A stretch of DNA of 64,000 nt from Muribaculaceae bacterium (GCA_017505535.1 JAFVPD010000030.1:291273-355272); one strand, 5' to 3'; counted from the first letter of the stretch, positions 46,296 to 55,083 are shown. The notes: generated by a model from the letters alone, not told the origin. Numbers and translations: made by a program.

Positions 46296-46318
46296 GGGAA
46301 CTATAACTTTGTTGGCAC
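46296..46318 (+). repeat. Left terminal inverted repeat
   Basis: 23 bp, exact reverse complement of 49062-49084. It contains TAACTTTG (46304-46311), a -7 promoter box reading inward. Confidence 0.9.
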
Positions 46319-46366
46319 AAAGGCGAAAGAAAATTAGGCGTAACTCGTTAGTTTATAGCCTAAAAA

Positions 46367-46398
46367 CTTGTTTATTCCAAACTTTTTAAGTATCTTTA
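46367..46398 (+). promoter_or_regulatory. Likely transposase promoter
   Basis: CTTG (46367-46370), 20 bp, TATCTTTA (46391-46398), 26 bases before the ATG. Confidence 0.5.
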
Positions 46399-46424
46399 CA
46401 TTCAGAAAAAACAGACAAGATACT

Positions 46425-47363
46425 ATGCCGAAAACCTTTACTCCTAATTTTAATCGATTCAATTCCCTCTTTGAACTTGTTTCATACTTCAATACTGAGC
46501 AGAAATGCGAGAAGTTCATTACTGCCAACCGTTGGGGTGATGACATTGTTTGTCCTTACTGTGGACACCATCATTGCTATACTCGCTCAGATGGTCGTTT
46601 CAAGTGCAAAGATTGCAACAGCAATTTCTCTTGCAAGGCAGATACCATCTTTGACAATACAAAAATTCCTTTGTTGAAGTGGTTTATGGCGATGTATCTT
46701 ATATCTTGCCACAAGAAAGGTATTTCAAGTGTTCAACTTGCTGTTGACATCAATGTGTCTCAAAAGAGTGCTTGGCACATCTTGCAGAAGATTAGAACAT
46801 TGTTTGCACAAGACGACTCAGAAGCATTGGATGGAGAGGTTGAGTGTGATGAAATGTATCTTGGGGGCAGGGAGACCAACAAGCACCAAAGCAAACGGAC
46901 TGAGGGTACGCAAGGTCGTTCAACCAAAACCAAGACTCCTATCTTCGGTATGGTGGAGAGATTTGGCAATGCAAGAGTATTGAAAGTGTCAGATACCAAA
47001 GCATCTACTTTGAGACCTATCATAGAGCAGTTTGTTGCTGATGGCAGTCACATCTTTACTGACGAGTATCAAGCATACAAGGGTTTGGACGAGAGGTATA
47101 TGCATTCAGTTATACAGCATGGTATCAAGGAGTTTTCTAAAGAAGGAATTACCACGAACTCCATAGAGGGATTTTGGGCATACTTCAAGCGTATGGTGTT
47201 TGGCACATATCACTATGTGAGTACCAAGTATCTGCAAAGGTATATAGACGAAGCAGTCTATCGTTGGAATACCCAAATAGATGACGAAGGAGAGCGATTT
47301 GATATAATGTTGTCAAAATCAATAGGAGTGTGTACCTATGAAGATGTAAAAATGATTGCTTAA
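46425..47363 (+). CDS. IS1595-family transposase
   Basis: 312 residues from the ATG at 46425 (a longer frame begins at 46368 but adds untypical sequence). An N-terminal zinc ribbon (CPYCGHHHC, CKDCNSNFSC) is followed by FDNTKIPLLKWFMAMYLI and the DDE nuclease domain: EVECDEMYLGG, GSHIFTDEYQAYKG and NSIEGFWAYFKRMVFGTYHY supply the acidic residues. The frame is uninterrupted, so the element may still move. Confidence 0.93.
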   Translation: MPKTFTPNFNRFNSLFELVSYFNTEQKCEKFITANRWGDDIVCPYCGHHHCYTRSDGRFKCKDCNSNFSCKADTIFDNTKIPLLKWFMAMYLISCHKKGISSVQLAVDINVSQKSAWHILQKIRTLFAQDDSEALDGEVECDEMYLGGRETNKHQSKRTEGTQGRSTKTKTPIFGMVERFGNARVLKVSDTKASTLRPIIEQFVADGSHIFTDEYQAYKGLDERYMHSVIQHGIKEFSKEGITTNSIEGFWAYFKRMVFGTYHYVSTKYLQRYIDEAVYRWNTQIDDEGERFDIMLSKSIGVCTYEDVKMIA

Positions 47364-47415
47364 AGATTGAATAAATTGCAAATAATTAGATATTTATAAT
47401 TAAAACTGTTTTAGT

Positions 47416-47652
47416 ATGGAGTATAATGACGACCCTTTATTTCGGTATAGTGATGAAGAACTAAGTAATATGACTCGTGAAGAGTTTTGTGCTATATTAG
47501 AACAAAGTAATGAATATGTTCGCAAAAAACATAGCCAAATCAATGAAGAAGTACCTCCTAAGTTTAATACGATTGAAGAACTCAGGGCTTACTATAAATG
47601 TATGCCATTGGAAGAGGCTGTAAATAAATTGAATAAATTGTTTAACGATTAA
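47416..47652 (+). CDS. Transposon cargo: small acidic protein, antitoxin-like by position
   Basis: 78 residues, acidic and helical (RYSDEELSNMTREEFCAILE, then a Lys-containing C-terminal helix). Family not recognised. Its stop shares one base with the next start (TAATG), the layout of many antitoxin-toxin pairs, with the smaller acidic protein first. The leader is AT-rich without a clear promoter, so it may be read from the transposase promoter. Confidence 0.6.
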   Translation: MEYNDDPLFRYSDEELSNMTREEFCAILEQSNEYVRKKHSQINEEVPPKFNTIEELRAYYKCMPLEEAVNKLNKLFND

Positions 47653-48389
47653 TGATTGAAATTTCGGAATATGCATATGCAAAATTATTAAAAGTACTGA
47701 GTGCCAATTTACATATATCAACAGACTATGGTTCACCACCTATATTCTATTGGTATAGACGGATAATTGCAGAAACTCAAAATATAGAGAATTGCCGTTA
47801 TCTACGCAGAGGGGATTACAAATATAACTTACAATACTCTTTGGGTATTGCACATGTGAAATGTGAATATGTTGGACGAAATCGTGTTCTCATCATTACA
47901 AATTATGATATAAATACAAGGGCGTTATTCTCGTGGAAAAGTATGTCTTCAGCAGGAGGTATGATGTCAAGAACTAGAGTTAGACCAACACCTTTAGGTT
48001 ATCGCAAACTAAGAACTAAACCACTATTTGGATATAGATTTGTAATTAATGGTAAAGGCGAGTACAATCTCATCGACCAAAGCGGTAAGTTGATAACTCA
48101 ATGGTTCAGAAATTTCAAAAGATTAACAAAACCCTATGGAAAATATCAAATAATAGCCTATCTAAACATCAGAGGATACCAATATGCATTAGGCTACGAT
48201 AGAAATGTCTATAATATGAATATGCTTTGGACTGAAGGGCGTAGAGAATCCATTGACCTATTAATAACAGATGCATTGAACAGCATTCAGAGACAACAAC
48301 TCAATGAATCCAGTGATGGAATCATAAGAATTAATGAAAACCAATTACTTTTAATCATCAAAGATATTGCACAATATTTAGTTGCATAA
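47652..48389 (+). CDS. Transposon cargo: 245-residue protein of unknown function
   Basis: Basic overall and rich in Tyr, Arg and Asn. The first half contains NRVLIITNYDINTRALFSW; the second has a WG-repeat-like phrase (KGEYNLIDQSGKLITQWF) and KYQIIAYLNIRGYQYALGYD. There is no signal peptide or membrane helix, and no nuclease motif I can name. It is translationally coupled to the 78-residue gene. A toxin or effector is one reading of that layout; a DNA-binding accessory protein is another. Confidence 0.6.
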   Translation: MIEISEYAYAKLLKVLSANLHISTDYGSPPIFYWYRRIIAETQNIENCRYLRRGDYKYNLQYSLGIAHVKCEYVGRNRVLIITNYDINTRALFSWKSMSSAGGMMSRTRVRPTPLGYRKLRTKPLFGYRFVINGKGEYNLIDQSGKLITQWFRNFKRLTKPYGKYQIIAYLNIRGYQYALGYDRNVYNMNMLWTEGRRESIDLLITDALNSIQRQQLNESSDGIIRINENQLLLIIKDIAQYLVA

Positions 48390-48416
48390 TAATAACACTC
48401 AAATTAATTACGACAT

Positions 48417-48647
48417 ATGGAATTTACTTACAATATCAAAGTTGTTAATGATTTTACGGATAATGAACTTATAGAAATATTACAAGATGCTATTAAACAT
48501 ATGGCAAATCCCAAACACATTTGTTCAAGTTTTGACACAAAGACACAAGCATTGGTTTATGAATTAGTTGGTTATCGTGTGATTCAAGTTTCATCCGAAG
48601 ATATAGACAGATTAGATGCATTAGTTAAAGGTAATTGTGAAATATAA
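48417..48647 (+). CDS. Transposon cargo: 76-residue protein
   Basis: Unrecognised soluble protein (MEFTYNIKVVNDFTDNELIE, then HICSSFDTKTQALVYELVGY). It lies 27 bases after the 245-residue gene on the same strand, and its 3' end overlaps the opposing 48584-48955 gene by 64 bases, so one of the two ends is tight. No regulatory sites of its own. Confidence 0.5.
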   Translation: MEFTYNIKVVNDFTDNELIEILQDAIKHMANPKHICSSFDTKTQALVYELVGYRVIQVSSEDIDRLDALVKGNCEI

Positions 48648-48955
48648 ACACATAGTTTAGATAATGTCCTAATTATTGGTATTGGTTTTATAAAATTGGG
48701 ATTTATTTGTTCAAGAGTAAATATAAAGTATGGTTTATAATTAGCTGATGATTTATAAACACGGATTAAAAATTTGATATCTGATTTAGGTAATTGTATC
48801 AGAATAGAATCCACGACTCCCTTTTCTGTAATTTCGTCAAAAGCAGGAATGTACTTGCGTAATAACGATTCATATTCTTTTTCATCTTCATCTTTATACT
48901 CTTCTATGAGAGTTTTGAAATCGTAATTCCAAAAATTGTTTAGGTCAATTTGCAT
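48584..48955 (-). CDS. Transposon cargo: opposing 123-residue protein
   Basis: Unrecognised. Acidic, helical start (NNFWNYDFKTLIEEYKDEDE), then a possible beta section (VVDSILIQLPKSDIKFLIRV). It has a promoter-like sequence just upstream on the minus strand (48976-49009), which supports expression independent of the transposase. It overlaps the end of the 76-residue gene. Confidence 0.55.
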   Translation of the reverse strand: MQIDLNNFWNYDFKTLIEEYKDEDEKEYESLLRKYIPAFDEITEKGVVDSILIQLPKSDIKFLIRVYKSSANYKPYFIFTLEQINPNFIKPIPIIRTLSKLCVYISQLPLTNASNLSISSDET

Positions 48956-48975
48956 AGCGATTATTATTTATTTCG

Positions 48976-49009
48976 CAAAGATACTAACCAATTTTGAATT
49001 AAAATCAAA
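48976..49009 (-). promoter_or_regulatory. Promoter of the opposing cargo gene
   Basis: TTTG (49006-49009), 22 bp, TATCTTTG (48976-48983), minus strand, 21 bases before the start. Confidence 0.5.
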
Positions 49010-49061
49010 GATATAGAAAATGTTAGCCATTTAAAACTCTATTAATTGTTTCATTAGTCGT

Positions 49062-49084
49062 GTGCCAACAAAGTTATAGTTCCC
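49062..49084 (-). repeat. Right terminal inverted repeat
   Basis: Exact reverse complement of 46296-46318. Confidence 0.9.
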
Positions 49085-49092
49085 AAAAGTTT
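49085..49092. repeat. Right target-site duplication
   Basis: AAAAGTTT, identical to 46288-46295. Confidence 0.85.
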
Positions 49093-49132
49093 TATCGGAC
49101 ACCAATAAAATTATTCAATAATAAGCGATACA

Positions 49133-49633
49133 ATGTACCAAACGACTGATGGGTTGATGGAAGTTAGGATACAGGATGTTACATCTACAAAGAAAACAAG
49201 TGGTGGTGAAACTATTAGCCATAACGCTCGAATAATAACGCATGTTGACACTAAAAAGCATAAACTGATATCATTGCTAACGAATGATATGAGCTCAGAT
49301 CCAAATGATATTATCGCCATTTATCGCCAACGATGGGAAATCGAACTGCTTTTCAAGCAAATCAAGCAAAACTTCCCCTTGAAATACTTCTACGGAGAGA
49401 GTGCTAATGCCATTAAAATTCAAATTTGGGTTACCTTGATTGCAAATTTGCTATTAATGATAATGCAAAAACGGTTGGAACGACCTTGGAGTTTCTCAGG
49501 ATTGGCTACAATGATACGGATTACACTGATGTATTATGTTGATTTCTATAGTTTCTTTAACAATCCCGAAAAAGACTGGGAAAACATGGTAATTTCAGAC
49601 GAAAATCCACCACCTCAATTAACGCTTTTCTAA
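49133..49633 (+). pseudogene. C-terminal fragment of an IS4-family transposase
   Basis: 166 residues covering only the last part of a DDE transposase: IYRQRWEIELLFKQIKQNF is the Y-R-E-K type signature with the last catalytic Glu, and the end (PPPQLTLF) is intact. A full protein of this family is roughly 380-400 residues. The frame is closed by a TAA shortly upstream (about 49105), and the missing N-terminus is not found on the other side of the IS1595 insertion. It is therefore a deletion derivative and not just a split gene. Confidence 0.8.
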
Positions 49634-49713
49634 AAACTGGGGCTTGTAAATCGAAAAAAAGAATCTCAATCGCATTAAATCAACAATTGAGAACTCTTTT
49701 TATAGCCTTTTAT

Positions 49714-49729
49714 ATTTTTATCGGACAGT
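49714..49729 (+). repeat. Right inverted repeat of the IS4-type element
   Basis: TTTTATCGGACAGTAA, the inverse of the left end at ~46166-46181. A further TTTTATCGGACA copy at 49090-49101 suggests a second, internal end. Confidence 0.65.
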
Positions 49730-49764
49730 AATAATTTTTATACATACCTTTGTATGCAGATATC

Positions 49765-50583
49765 CTATTTTTTTCTATACTCCTCTATCCTTTTTCTTGA
49801 AATAAAAAATGTATATTTTGCAAAATAAAGGCGACCTCTTATAATTGAAACAGGTATAATTGAGTGATTTTTCAAGACATTTTTAATATCATCAATAACT
49901 GTTTGACTCATTTCTTCTGATATACTATTTTGTGGGGAAACTCGCAACAGCTCAACTTCATATGACTTAATATTATAATCTGAGTCTATATTTACGTTAC
50001 TAATTGTGAATAAAATTCTACTTACATTGGGATATTTTTCAATAGGGAATTCACTAAATAATTTAAACATCATAGCATCTGAAATACCCCGCGCGATTAT
50101 TTTATTTTGATAAGACGTTATTTTCTTTACAATTCCATTTTTTAGTAATATATCCCATTCATATTCATTGTTTCGGTCCCACCCCATATGCTCATATCTC
50201 ACACTCTCACCTTTTGCAATTCTTAAAGTATCACTAACCCAGGAGCAAAATATTCTACCATCGGGCAATTGATATTTTAATACCAAATCATCAATATTTA
50301 GTGCTCTCAATTTTTCGTCTTGAAAAACAGCTATACTATCCAAAAACAAAGAATCATTTTCTATCTTCCAATGGCCTATATAATTACGCCACAATGCAGT
50401 ACTAAAAACACCTTCTGGTAATCGTTTTTTTACATCACCAAATAATTCATCGTTTAATTCAAGCAACAATGAATACAATTGAACATTTTCTCCATTATAG
50501 TTCAATCTTTCACTATATTGCCCGGTTGCCCATATTTGCGACACACTCATTAGCAAAATTACAACAGAAATGATTTTCTTCAT
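49765..50583 (-). CDS. Exported protein of unknown function
   Basis: 272 residues with a signal peptide (MKKIISVVILLMSVSQIWA). The mature part mixes beta strands and charged helices (ENDSLFLDSIAVFQDEKLRA, GRIFCSWVSDTLRIAKG). No domain is recognised. It stands alone between the IS remnant and radA on the minus strand. More AT-rich than radA, and without a clear promoter. Confidence 0.65.
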   Translation of the reverse strand: MKKIISVVILLMSVSQIWATGQYSERLNYNGENVQLYSLLLELNDELFGDVKKRLPEGVFSTALWRNYIGHWKIENDSLFLDSIAVFQDEKLRALNIDDLVLKYQLPDGRIFCSWVSDTLRIAKGESVRYEHMGWDRNNEYEWDILLKNGIVKKITSYQNKIIARGISDAMMFKLFSEFPIEKYPNVSRILFTISNVNIDSDYNIKSYEVELLRVSPQNSISEEMSQTVIDDIKNVLKNHSIIPVSIIRGRLYFAKYTFFISRKRIEEYRKK

Positions 50584-50595
50584 ATTATAAATGTA

Positions 50596-51963
50596 TTATG
50601 CAAACAACAATCGGAAAGCTTCTTCAACTTTGGAGACTTCTTTGACATTAATTTTCAATTTTGAAGTATCTATACCTTTAAGGTTATTGCGTGGAATGAT
50701 TATAGTGTTCATTCCGAGTTTTTCGGCCTCCATAATGCGCTGTTCGATGCGAGTTACGGGTCTGATCTCTCCCGACAACCCCACCTCTCCGGTCATACAC
50801 ACCCCATGGTCTATCACCATATCAACATTAGAGGAAAGAATTGCACATATCACAGCCAAGTCGAGCGCCGGGTCGTTTACCTTCAATCCTCCGGCAATGT
50901 TAAGGAACACATCTTTTTGAACCAATTTAAATCCGACACGTTTCTCCAACACCGCCAATAGCATATTCATGCGTTTCCCATCAAATCCGGTGACCGAGCG
51001 CTGTGGAGTTCCATAGGCTGCCGTACTCACAAGAGCCTGTGATTCAATCAAAAATGGGCGCATTCCATCAAGAGTAACGCCAACTGCCACACCCGACAAT
51101 TCCTCGTCGCTTTGCGACAATAACATTTCGGAAGGATTAGTTACCTCTCGCAAACCACGTTGACACATCTCATATATTCCAATTTCCGATGTGCTACCAA
51201 AACGATTCTTTATCGAGCGTAAAATACGATACATATAATGCCTATCTCCCTCAAACTGAAGAACAGCATCTACGATGTGTTCAAGCACTTTCGGCCCGGC
51301 AATACTACCCTCTTTGTTGATGTGTCCGATCAAAATCACAGGCACACCACTATCTTTGGCATATTTCAACAATTGCGCCGAGCATTCTCTCACTTGGCTC
51401 ACACTACCTGCTGCCGATTCGATTGTATCAGATGCAATTGTTTGTATTGAATCGACAATCACAATCTGAGGTTGCACTTCTTCTATGTGATTAAAAATAT
51501 TGTCAAGCGACGTTTCACACACGATAAAACAATTATCACTCATGCGACCGATGCGATCGGCTCGCAATTTTAGTTGCGACGCACTCTCCTCGCCCGAGAC
51601 ATAGAGTATTGTCTTTGATTTTATCGATAAAATATTCTGCAATACAAGTGTTGACTTTCCAATACCGGGCTCGCCACCTATGAGCACAAGAGATCCGGCC
51701 ACCAATCCACCTCCAAGCACTCTATTCAGTTCTTCACTTGGCATGTGAATGCGAGGTTCATTTAGCGCTTGAATTTCCGAAACCCTCTGCGGCTTTGACT
51801 TAACAGTTCCACGACCGGCAGAAACACTCCGCGAAGACTTTGTTGAGACACGCTCCTCAACCATAGTATTCCACTGACCACAATCCGGACATCGTCCTTC
51901 CCATTTAGGTGATTCAGCACCACACTCACTGCAAAACCACATTGACTTTATCTTTGTTGCCAT
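50596..51963 (-). CDS. radA: DNA repair protein RadA (Sms)
   Basis: Branch-migration helicase of recombinational repair, 455 residues. N-terminal C4 zinc finger (CSECGAESPKWEGRCPDCGQ), RecA-like core with Walker A GGEPGIGKST and the RadA-specific KNRFG motif (SIKNRFGSTSEIGIYEM), and a C-terminal Lon-protease-like domain (DLAVICAILSS, GEVGLSGEIRPV) lacking a protease dyad as usual. It lies 7 bases after the methyltransferase gene. Confidence 0.96.
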   Translation of the reverse strand: MATKIKSMWFCSECGAESPKWEGRCPDCGQWNTMVEERVSTKSSRSVSAGRGTVKSKPQRVSEIQALNEPRIHMPSEELNRVLGGGLVAGSLVLIGGEPGIGKSTLVLQNILSIKSKTILYVSGEESASQLKLRADRIGRMSDNCFIVCETSLDNIFNHIEEVQPQIVIVDSIQTIASDTIESAAGSVSQVRECSAQLLKYAKDSGVPVILIGHINKEGSIAGPKVLEHIVDAVLQFEGDRHYMYRILRSIKNRFGSTSEIGIYEMCQRGLREVTNPSEMLLSQSDEELSGVAVGVTLDGMRPFLIESQALVSTAAYGTPQRSVTGFDGKRMNMLLAVLEKRVGFKLVQKDVFLNIAGGLKVNDPALDLAVICAILSSNVDMVIDHGVCMTGEVGLSGEIRPVTRIEQRIMEAEKLGMNTIIIPRNNLKGIDTSKLKINVKEVSKVEEAFRLLFA

Positions 51964-51970
51964 AATATTT

Positions 51971-52732
51971 TCAAATTAAACGACGTCTAAATTCCGCCAA
52001 AACAACAGCTGTCGCTGTCCCTACATTTAGCGATTCCGATGTTGGCCGATCGATTGGGAACGATGGCACCAACAATTTATGTGTCACCAATTGTTCTATT
52101 TGACTGCTAATTCCTTGCCCTTCATTACCCATTATTATCAGCCCATAAGATGTCAACCGGGTTTCATAGATATTATCACCATCTAAAAATGTTCCATATA
52201 TGGGCAACTGAGCATGAGAATTGATAAATTGGGACAAATCACAATAGTTTACACTCACTCTTGAGATTGCTCCCATTGTAGCTTGCACGACTTTGGGATT
52301 ATACACGTCAACAGTGTCTTTACTGCAAATTATCTGCGTAATACCAAACCAATCGGCCACTCTCATTATTGTGCCCAAATTTCCTGGATCTTGCACTCGG
52401 TCAAGTAGCAGAGTCAACCCATTGGCTATTGAGGCCTCATCAATCTCTTTTTTAGGTATTTCATAAACGGCAATGACATTTGACGGCGTTGACAATTGCG
52501 ACATACGTTCCATGTCGGCACGCTTTGCCACGATCGGGGAAACATTGCCCAATCGGTTTATATTTTCATCAATCCATTGCTGTGTTGCAATCAAATAACG
52601 ACATTTAAAATGTTCCCACGTATCTAATACGCATTTTGTACCTTCGGCAATGAAACAGCCATGCGTCGTCCGTCCTTTAGAAGAGCCAAGCGAAGCTACC
52701 ATTTTTCGGAATGCGTTTGTTATTTCCATCAT
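51971..52732 (-). CDS. TrmH/SpoU-family RNA 2'-O-methyltransferase
   Basis: 253 residues. An N-terminal substrate-binding part (FIAEGTKCVLDTWEHFKCRY) precedes a SPOUT methyltransferase domain with the three family motifs: LLDRVQDPGNLGTIMRVADW, GLIIMGNEGQGISSQIE and RPTSESLNVGTATAVVLAEF. It methylates ribose in rRNA or tRNA; the target nucleotide cannot be told. A second Met one codon later (52729) is an equal start. Confidence 0.93.
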   Translation of the reverse strand: MMEITNAFRKMVASLGSSKGRTTHGCFIAEGTKCVLDTWEHFKCRYLIATQQWIDENINRLGNVSPIVAKRADMERMSQLSTPSNVIAVYEIPKKEIDEASIANGLTLLLDRVQDPGNLGTIMRVADWFGITQIICSKDTVDVYNPKVVQATMGAISRVSVNYCDLSQFINSHAQLPIYGTFLDGDNIYETRLTSYGLIIMGNEGQGISSQIEQLVTHKLLVPSFPIDRPTSESLNVGTATAVVLAEFRRRLI

Positions 52733-52748
52733 CTTTTTGGTTTATTGG

Positions 52749-52756
52749 CAAAGGTA
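52749..52756 (-). promoter_or_regulatory. -7 box of the methyltransferase-radA pair
   Basis: TACCTTTG on the minus strand, 17 bases before the start codon; weak -33. Confidence 0.55.
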
Positions 52757-52777
52757 ACTAAAAATCGGCAAATTTTC

Positions 52778-52808
52778 ATTGTTAAGAGAAAAGTTATGAG
52801 TATCTTTG
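52778..52808 (+). promoter_or_regulatory. nfo promoter
   Basis: ATTG (52778-52781), 19 bp, TATCTTTG (52801-52808), 33 bases before the ATG. Confidence 0.7.
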
Positions 52809-52841
52809 TACGATTTAATTGAATGCGTAAAATAAATTAAC

Positions 52842-53684
52842 ATGAAACTTTTAGGAGCACACGTCTCAGCCGGTAACGGTGTGAGCCAAGCGCCCATTAA
52901 TGCTCATAATATAGGAGCTCGTTCGTTTGCACTTTTCACTCGCAACCCATCTCGATGGCAATCAAAGCCCATCAGCGACAAAGAAGCGGAAACGTTCAAG
53001 GAGAATTGTATAAAATATGGTTACTCACCTAATCAAATTTTGCCTCATGACAGCTATTTGATTAACCTTGGTGCTCCCGATGATGAAAAATTAATAATGT
53101 CGCGCGAAGCTTTTCTTGATGAGATGCGTCGTTGTGAACAATTAGGTCTGACTCTACTCAACTTTCATCCAGGAAGTCACCTCAAATTAATCAGTCCCGA
53201 CGATTGCCTTGATCGCATTGCCGAATCAATAAACATTACCCTTGATGCAACAAAAGGAGTAAAAGCGGTGATTGAAAACACTGCAGGACAAGGAAGCAAT
53301 TTGGGATATGCATTTGCGCAAATCGCTCACATTATCGACAAGGTTGAGGACAAATCACGCGTCGGTGTGTGTATTGATTCATGTCATGCATTTGCGGCAG
53401 GATATGATTTATCTACGCCCGAAGGTTATGAGTCGACATGGAAGGAATTTGACGAAGTAATAGGTCTTCAATATCTTAGTGCTATGCACATCAATGACAC
53501 AAAAAAAGGGTTGGCTTCAAAAGTTGACCGACACGCGCCATTGGGACAAGGTATGTTGGGCGCTGAGTTTTTCAAATTACTCATGAATGACTCAAGAATG
53601 GACAACATTCCATTAATTCTTGAAACTCCCGACGAAAGTTTATGGGCGCAAGAAATTCAATGGCTTGACTCGCTTGTAAAATAA
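52842..53684 (+). CDS. nfo: Endonuclease IV
   Basis: Cuts DNA at abasic sites in base-excision repair, 280 residues in a TIM barrel. Metal-ligand motifs: [53 protein letters not shown] and LILETPDES. Divergent from the radA-trmH pair, giving a small DNA/RNA maintenance group. Confidence 0.96.
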   Translation: MKLLGAHVSAGNGVSQAPINAHNIGARSFALFTRNPSRWQSKPISDKEAETFKENCIKYGYSPNQILPHDSYLINLGAPDDEKLIMSREAFLDEMRRCEQLGLTLLNFHPGSHLKLISPDDCLDRIAESINITLDATKGVKAVIENTAGQGSNLGYAFAQIAHIIDKVEDKSRVGVCIDSCHAFAAGYDLSTPEGYESTWKEFDEVIGLQYLSAMHINDTKKGLASKVDRHAPLGQGMLGAEFFKLLMNDSRMDNIPLILETPDESLWAQEIQWLDSLVK

Positions 53685-53719
53685 TCCTCCGAAATAATAA
53701 CAATTAATATACAATAGAA

Positions 53720-55060
53720 ATGAAAACAAAACCCGATTTAAGTTTTTGGAAACTATGGAATCTCAGTTTCGGATTCTTCGGTGTACAAATCGCCTACGCA
53801 CTCCAAAGCGCAAACATCAGCAGTATCTTTACTGCACTTGGCGCCGACCCTCACCAACTAAGTTTCTTTTGGATTTTACCACCATTGATGGGTATGATTG
53901 TTCAGCCATTGATTGGTAAACTTTCTGATAAAACATGGTGCCGATTCGGACGTCGAATCCCCTACCTCTTTATCGGTGCCATTGTGGCAGTAGCGGTAAT
54001 GTGTATGCTTCCCAATGCGGGTAGTCTCGGACTAACAACCCAATTAGTAATATGGGGACTTTCAGGCACTATGCTTTTTGGATTGTTTTCGCTCATGCTA
54101 CTTGACACCAGCATAAACGTGGCTATGCAACCATTCAAAATGATGGTGGGAGATATGGTAAACGAAAAACAAAAAGCCAAAGCCTATAGCATTCAATCAT
54201 TTTTGTGCAACGCCGGCTCACTTGTCGGATACTTCTTCCCCTACGTGCTAACATTCCTCGGAGTTAAAAACATTGCACCCGAAGGAATGGTTTCCGACTC
54301 TGTGATATTCAGTTTCTATGCAGGTTCTCTCATTCTCATACTATGTGTGATATACACTACTGCTAAGGTAAAAGAATACAACCCACAAGAAATGGCGGAA
54401 TTCCAAGGCGAAGAAATCACCGACAATAAAGAGTCAAACCAAAATATGATTTATCTCCTCTTTAAAGCCCCATCTGTTTTCTGGACCGTTGGCTTGGTGC
54501 AATTCTTCTGCTGGGCAGCGTTCCTTTTTATGTGGACCTACACCCATGGAGCCATTACCGATGGCATCGAATGGACTTTGGCAGCAGGCGAAACAGCCTC
54601 TGACACAGCTAAAAACTGGGTTGGCGTACTATTTGCAGTACAATCGGTAGGGTCTGTTCTTTGGGCTTGCGTCATACCATTCTTCCGTTCTCTAAAGATG
54701 GCCTACACTATAAGTTTGCTCTTAGGCGCAATAGGTTTTGTTGCCACATTCTTTGTGACCGACCAATACCTTATGTTTGTTCCATTCTTACTCATAGGTT
54801 GTGCATGGGCAGCAATGCTTGCATTGCCATTTACCCTTTTGACAAACTCTCTCTCCGGCTCAAATATGGGTACATATCTCGGATTGTTCAATTGCACCAT
54901 TTGCATTCCACAAATCGTAGCTGCTATCTTGGGTGGCGTTATTTTAAAAATTGTTGGCGGTTCACAATCAATGATGTTGGTTGTTGCCGGAATTCTCTTG
55001 GTTATTGGCGCAATCTCGGTTTATTTCATAAAAATAAAATCGGCACAGAAAAAAGCATAA
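53720..55060 (+). CDS. MFS sugar transporter (SLC45/sucrose-transporter-like)
   Basis: 446 residues with ~12 predicted helices. The start (FFGVQIAYALQSANISSIFT) and the loop DKTWCRFGRRIPYLFIGA (R-x-GRR-P) are typical of SLC45/GPH-type carriers for maltose or sucrose. A substrate in the glucan pathway would fit the other starch genes in the window but is inferred. It lies 35 bases after nfo without a clear promoter of its own, and ends at a terminator. Confidence 0.87.
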   Translation: MKTKPDLSFWKLWNLSFGFFGVQIAYALQSANISSIFTALGADPHQLSFFWILPPLMGMIVQPLIGKLSDKTWCRFGRRIPYLFIGAIVAVAVMCMLPNAGSLGLTTQLVIWGLSGTMLFGLFSLMLLDTSINVAMQPFKMMVGDMVNEKQKAKAYSIQSFLCNAGSLVGYFFPYVLTFLGVKNIAPEGMVSDSVIFSFYAGSLILILCVIYTTAKVKEYNPQEMAEFQGEEITDNKESNQNMIYLLFKAPSVFWTVGLVQFFCWAAFLFMWTYTHGAITDGIEWTLAAGETASDTAKNWVGVLFAVQSVGSVLWACVIPFFRSLKMAYTISLLLGAIGFVATFFVTDQYLMFVPFLLIGCAWAAMLALPFTLLTNSLSGSNMGTYLGLFNCTICIPQIVAAILGGVILKIVGGSQSMMLVVAGILLVIGAISVYFIKIKSAQKKA

Positions 55061-55083
55061 ACAGTTTATAGCAACTTGATAAT

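Larger units (their letters stand above)
46296..49084 (+). mobile_element. IS1595-family transposon with four cargo genes (2789 bp)
   Basis: Bounded by perfect 23 bp terminal inverted repeats (46296-46318, starting GGGAACTATAACTTTG, and 49062-49084) and an 8 bp target duplication. It carries an IS1595 transposase plus three genes on the same strand (47416, 47652, 48417) and one opposing gene (48584-48955). The intact ends and duplication suggest a recent insertion; it has landed inside an older IS4 remnant. The transposase half alone is the normal size of such elements (~1.1 kb), so about 1.7 kb is cargo. Confidence 0.88.

Noticed and set aside
46312..46330. Second sigma-54 site at TTGGCAC in the transposon end
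   Set aside because: There is no TTGC at the required spacing; the match is only to the -24 half.
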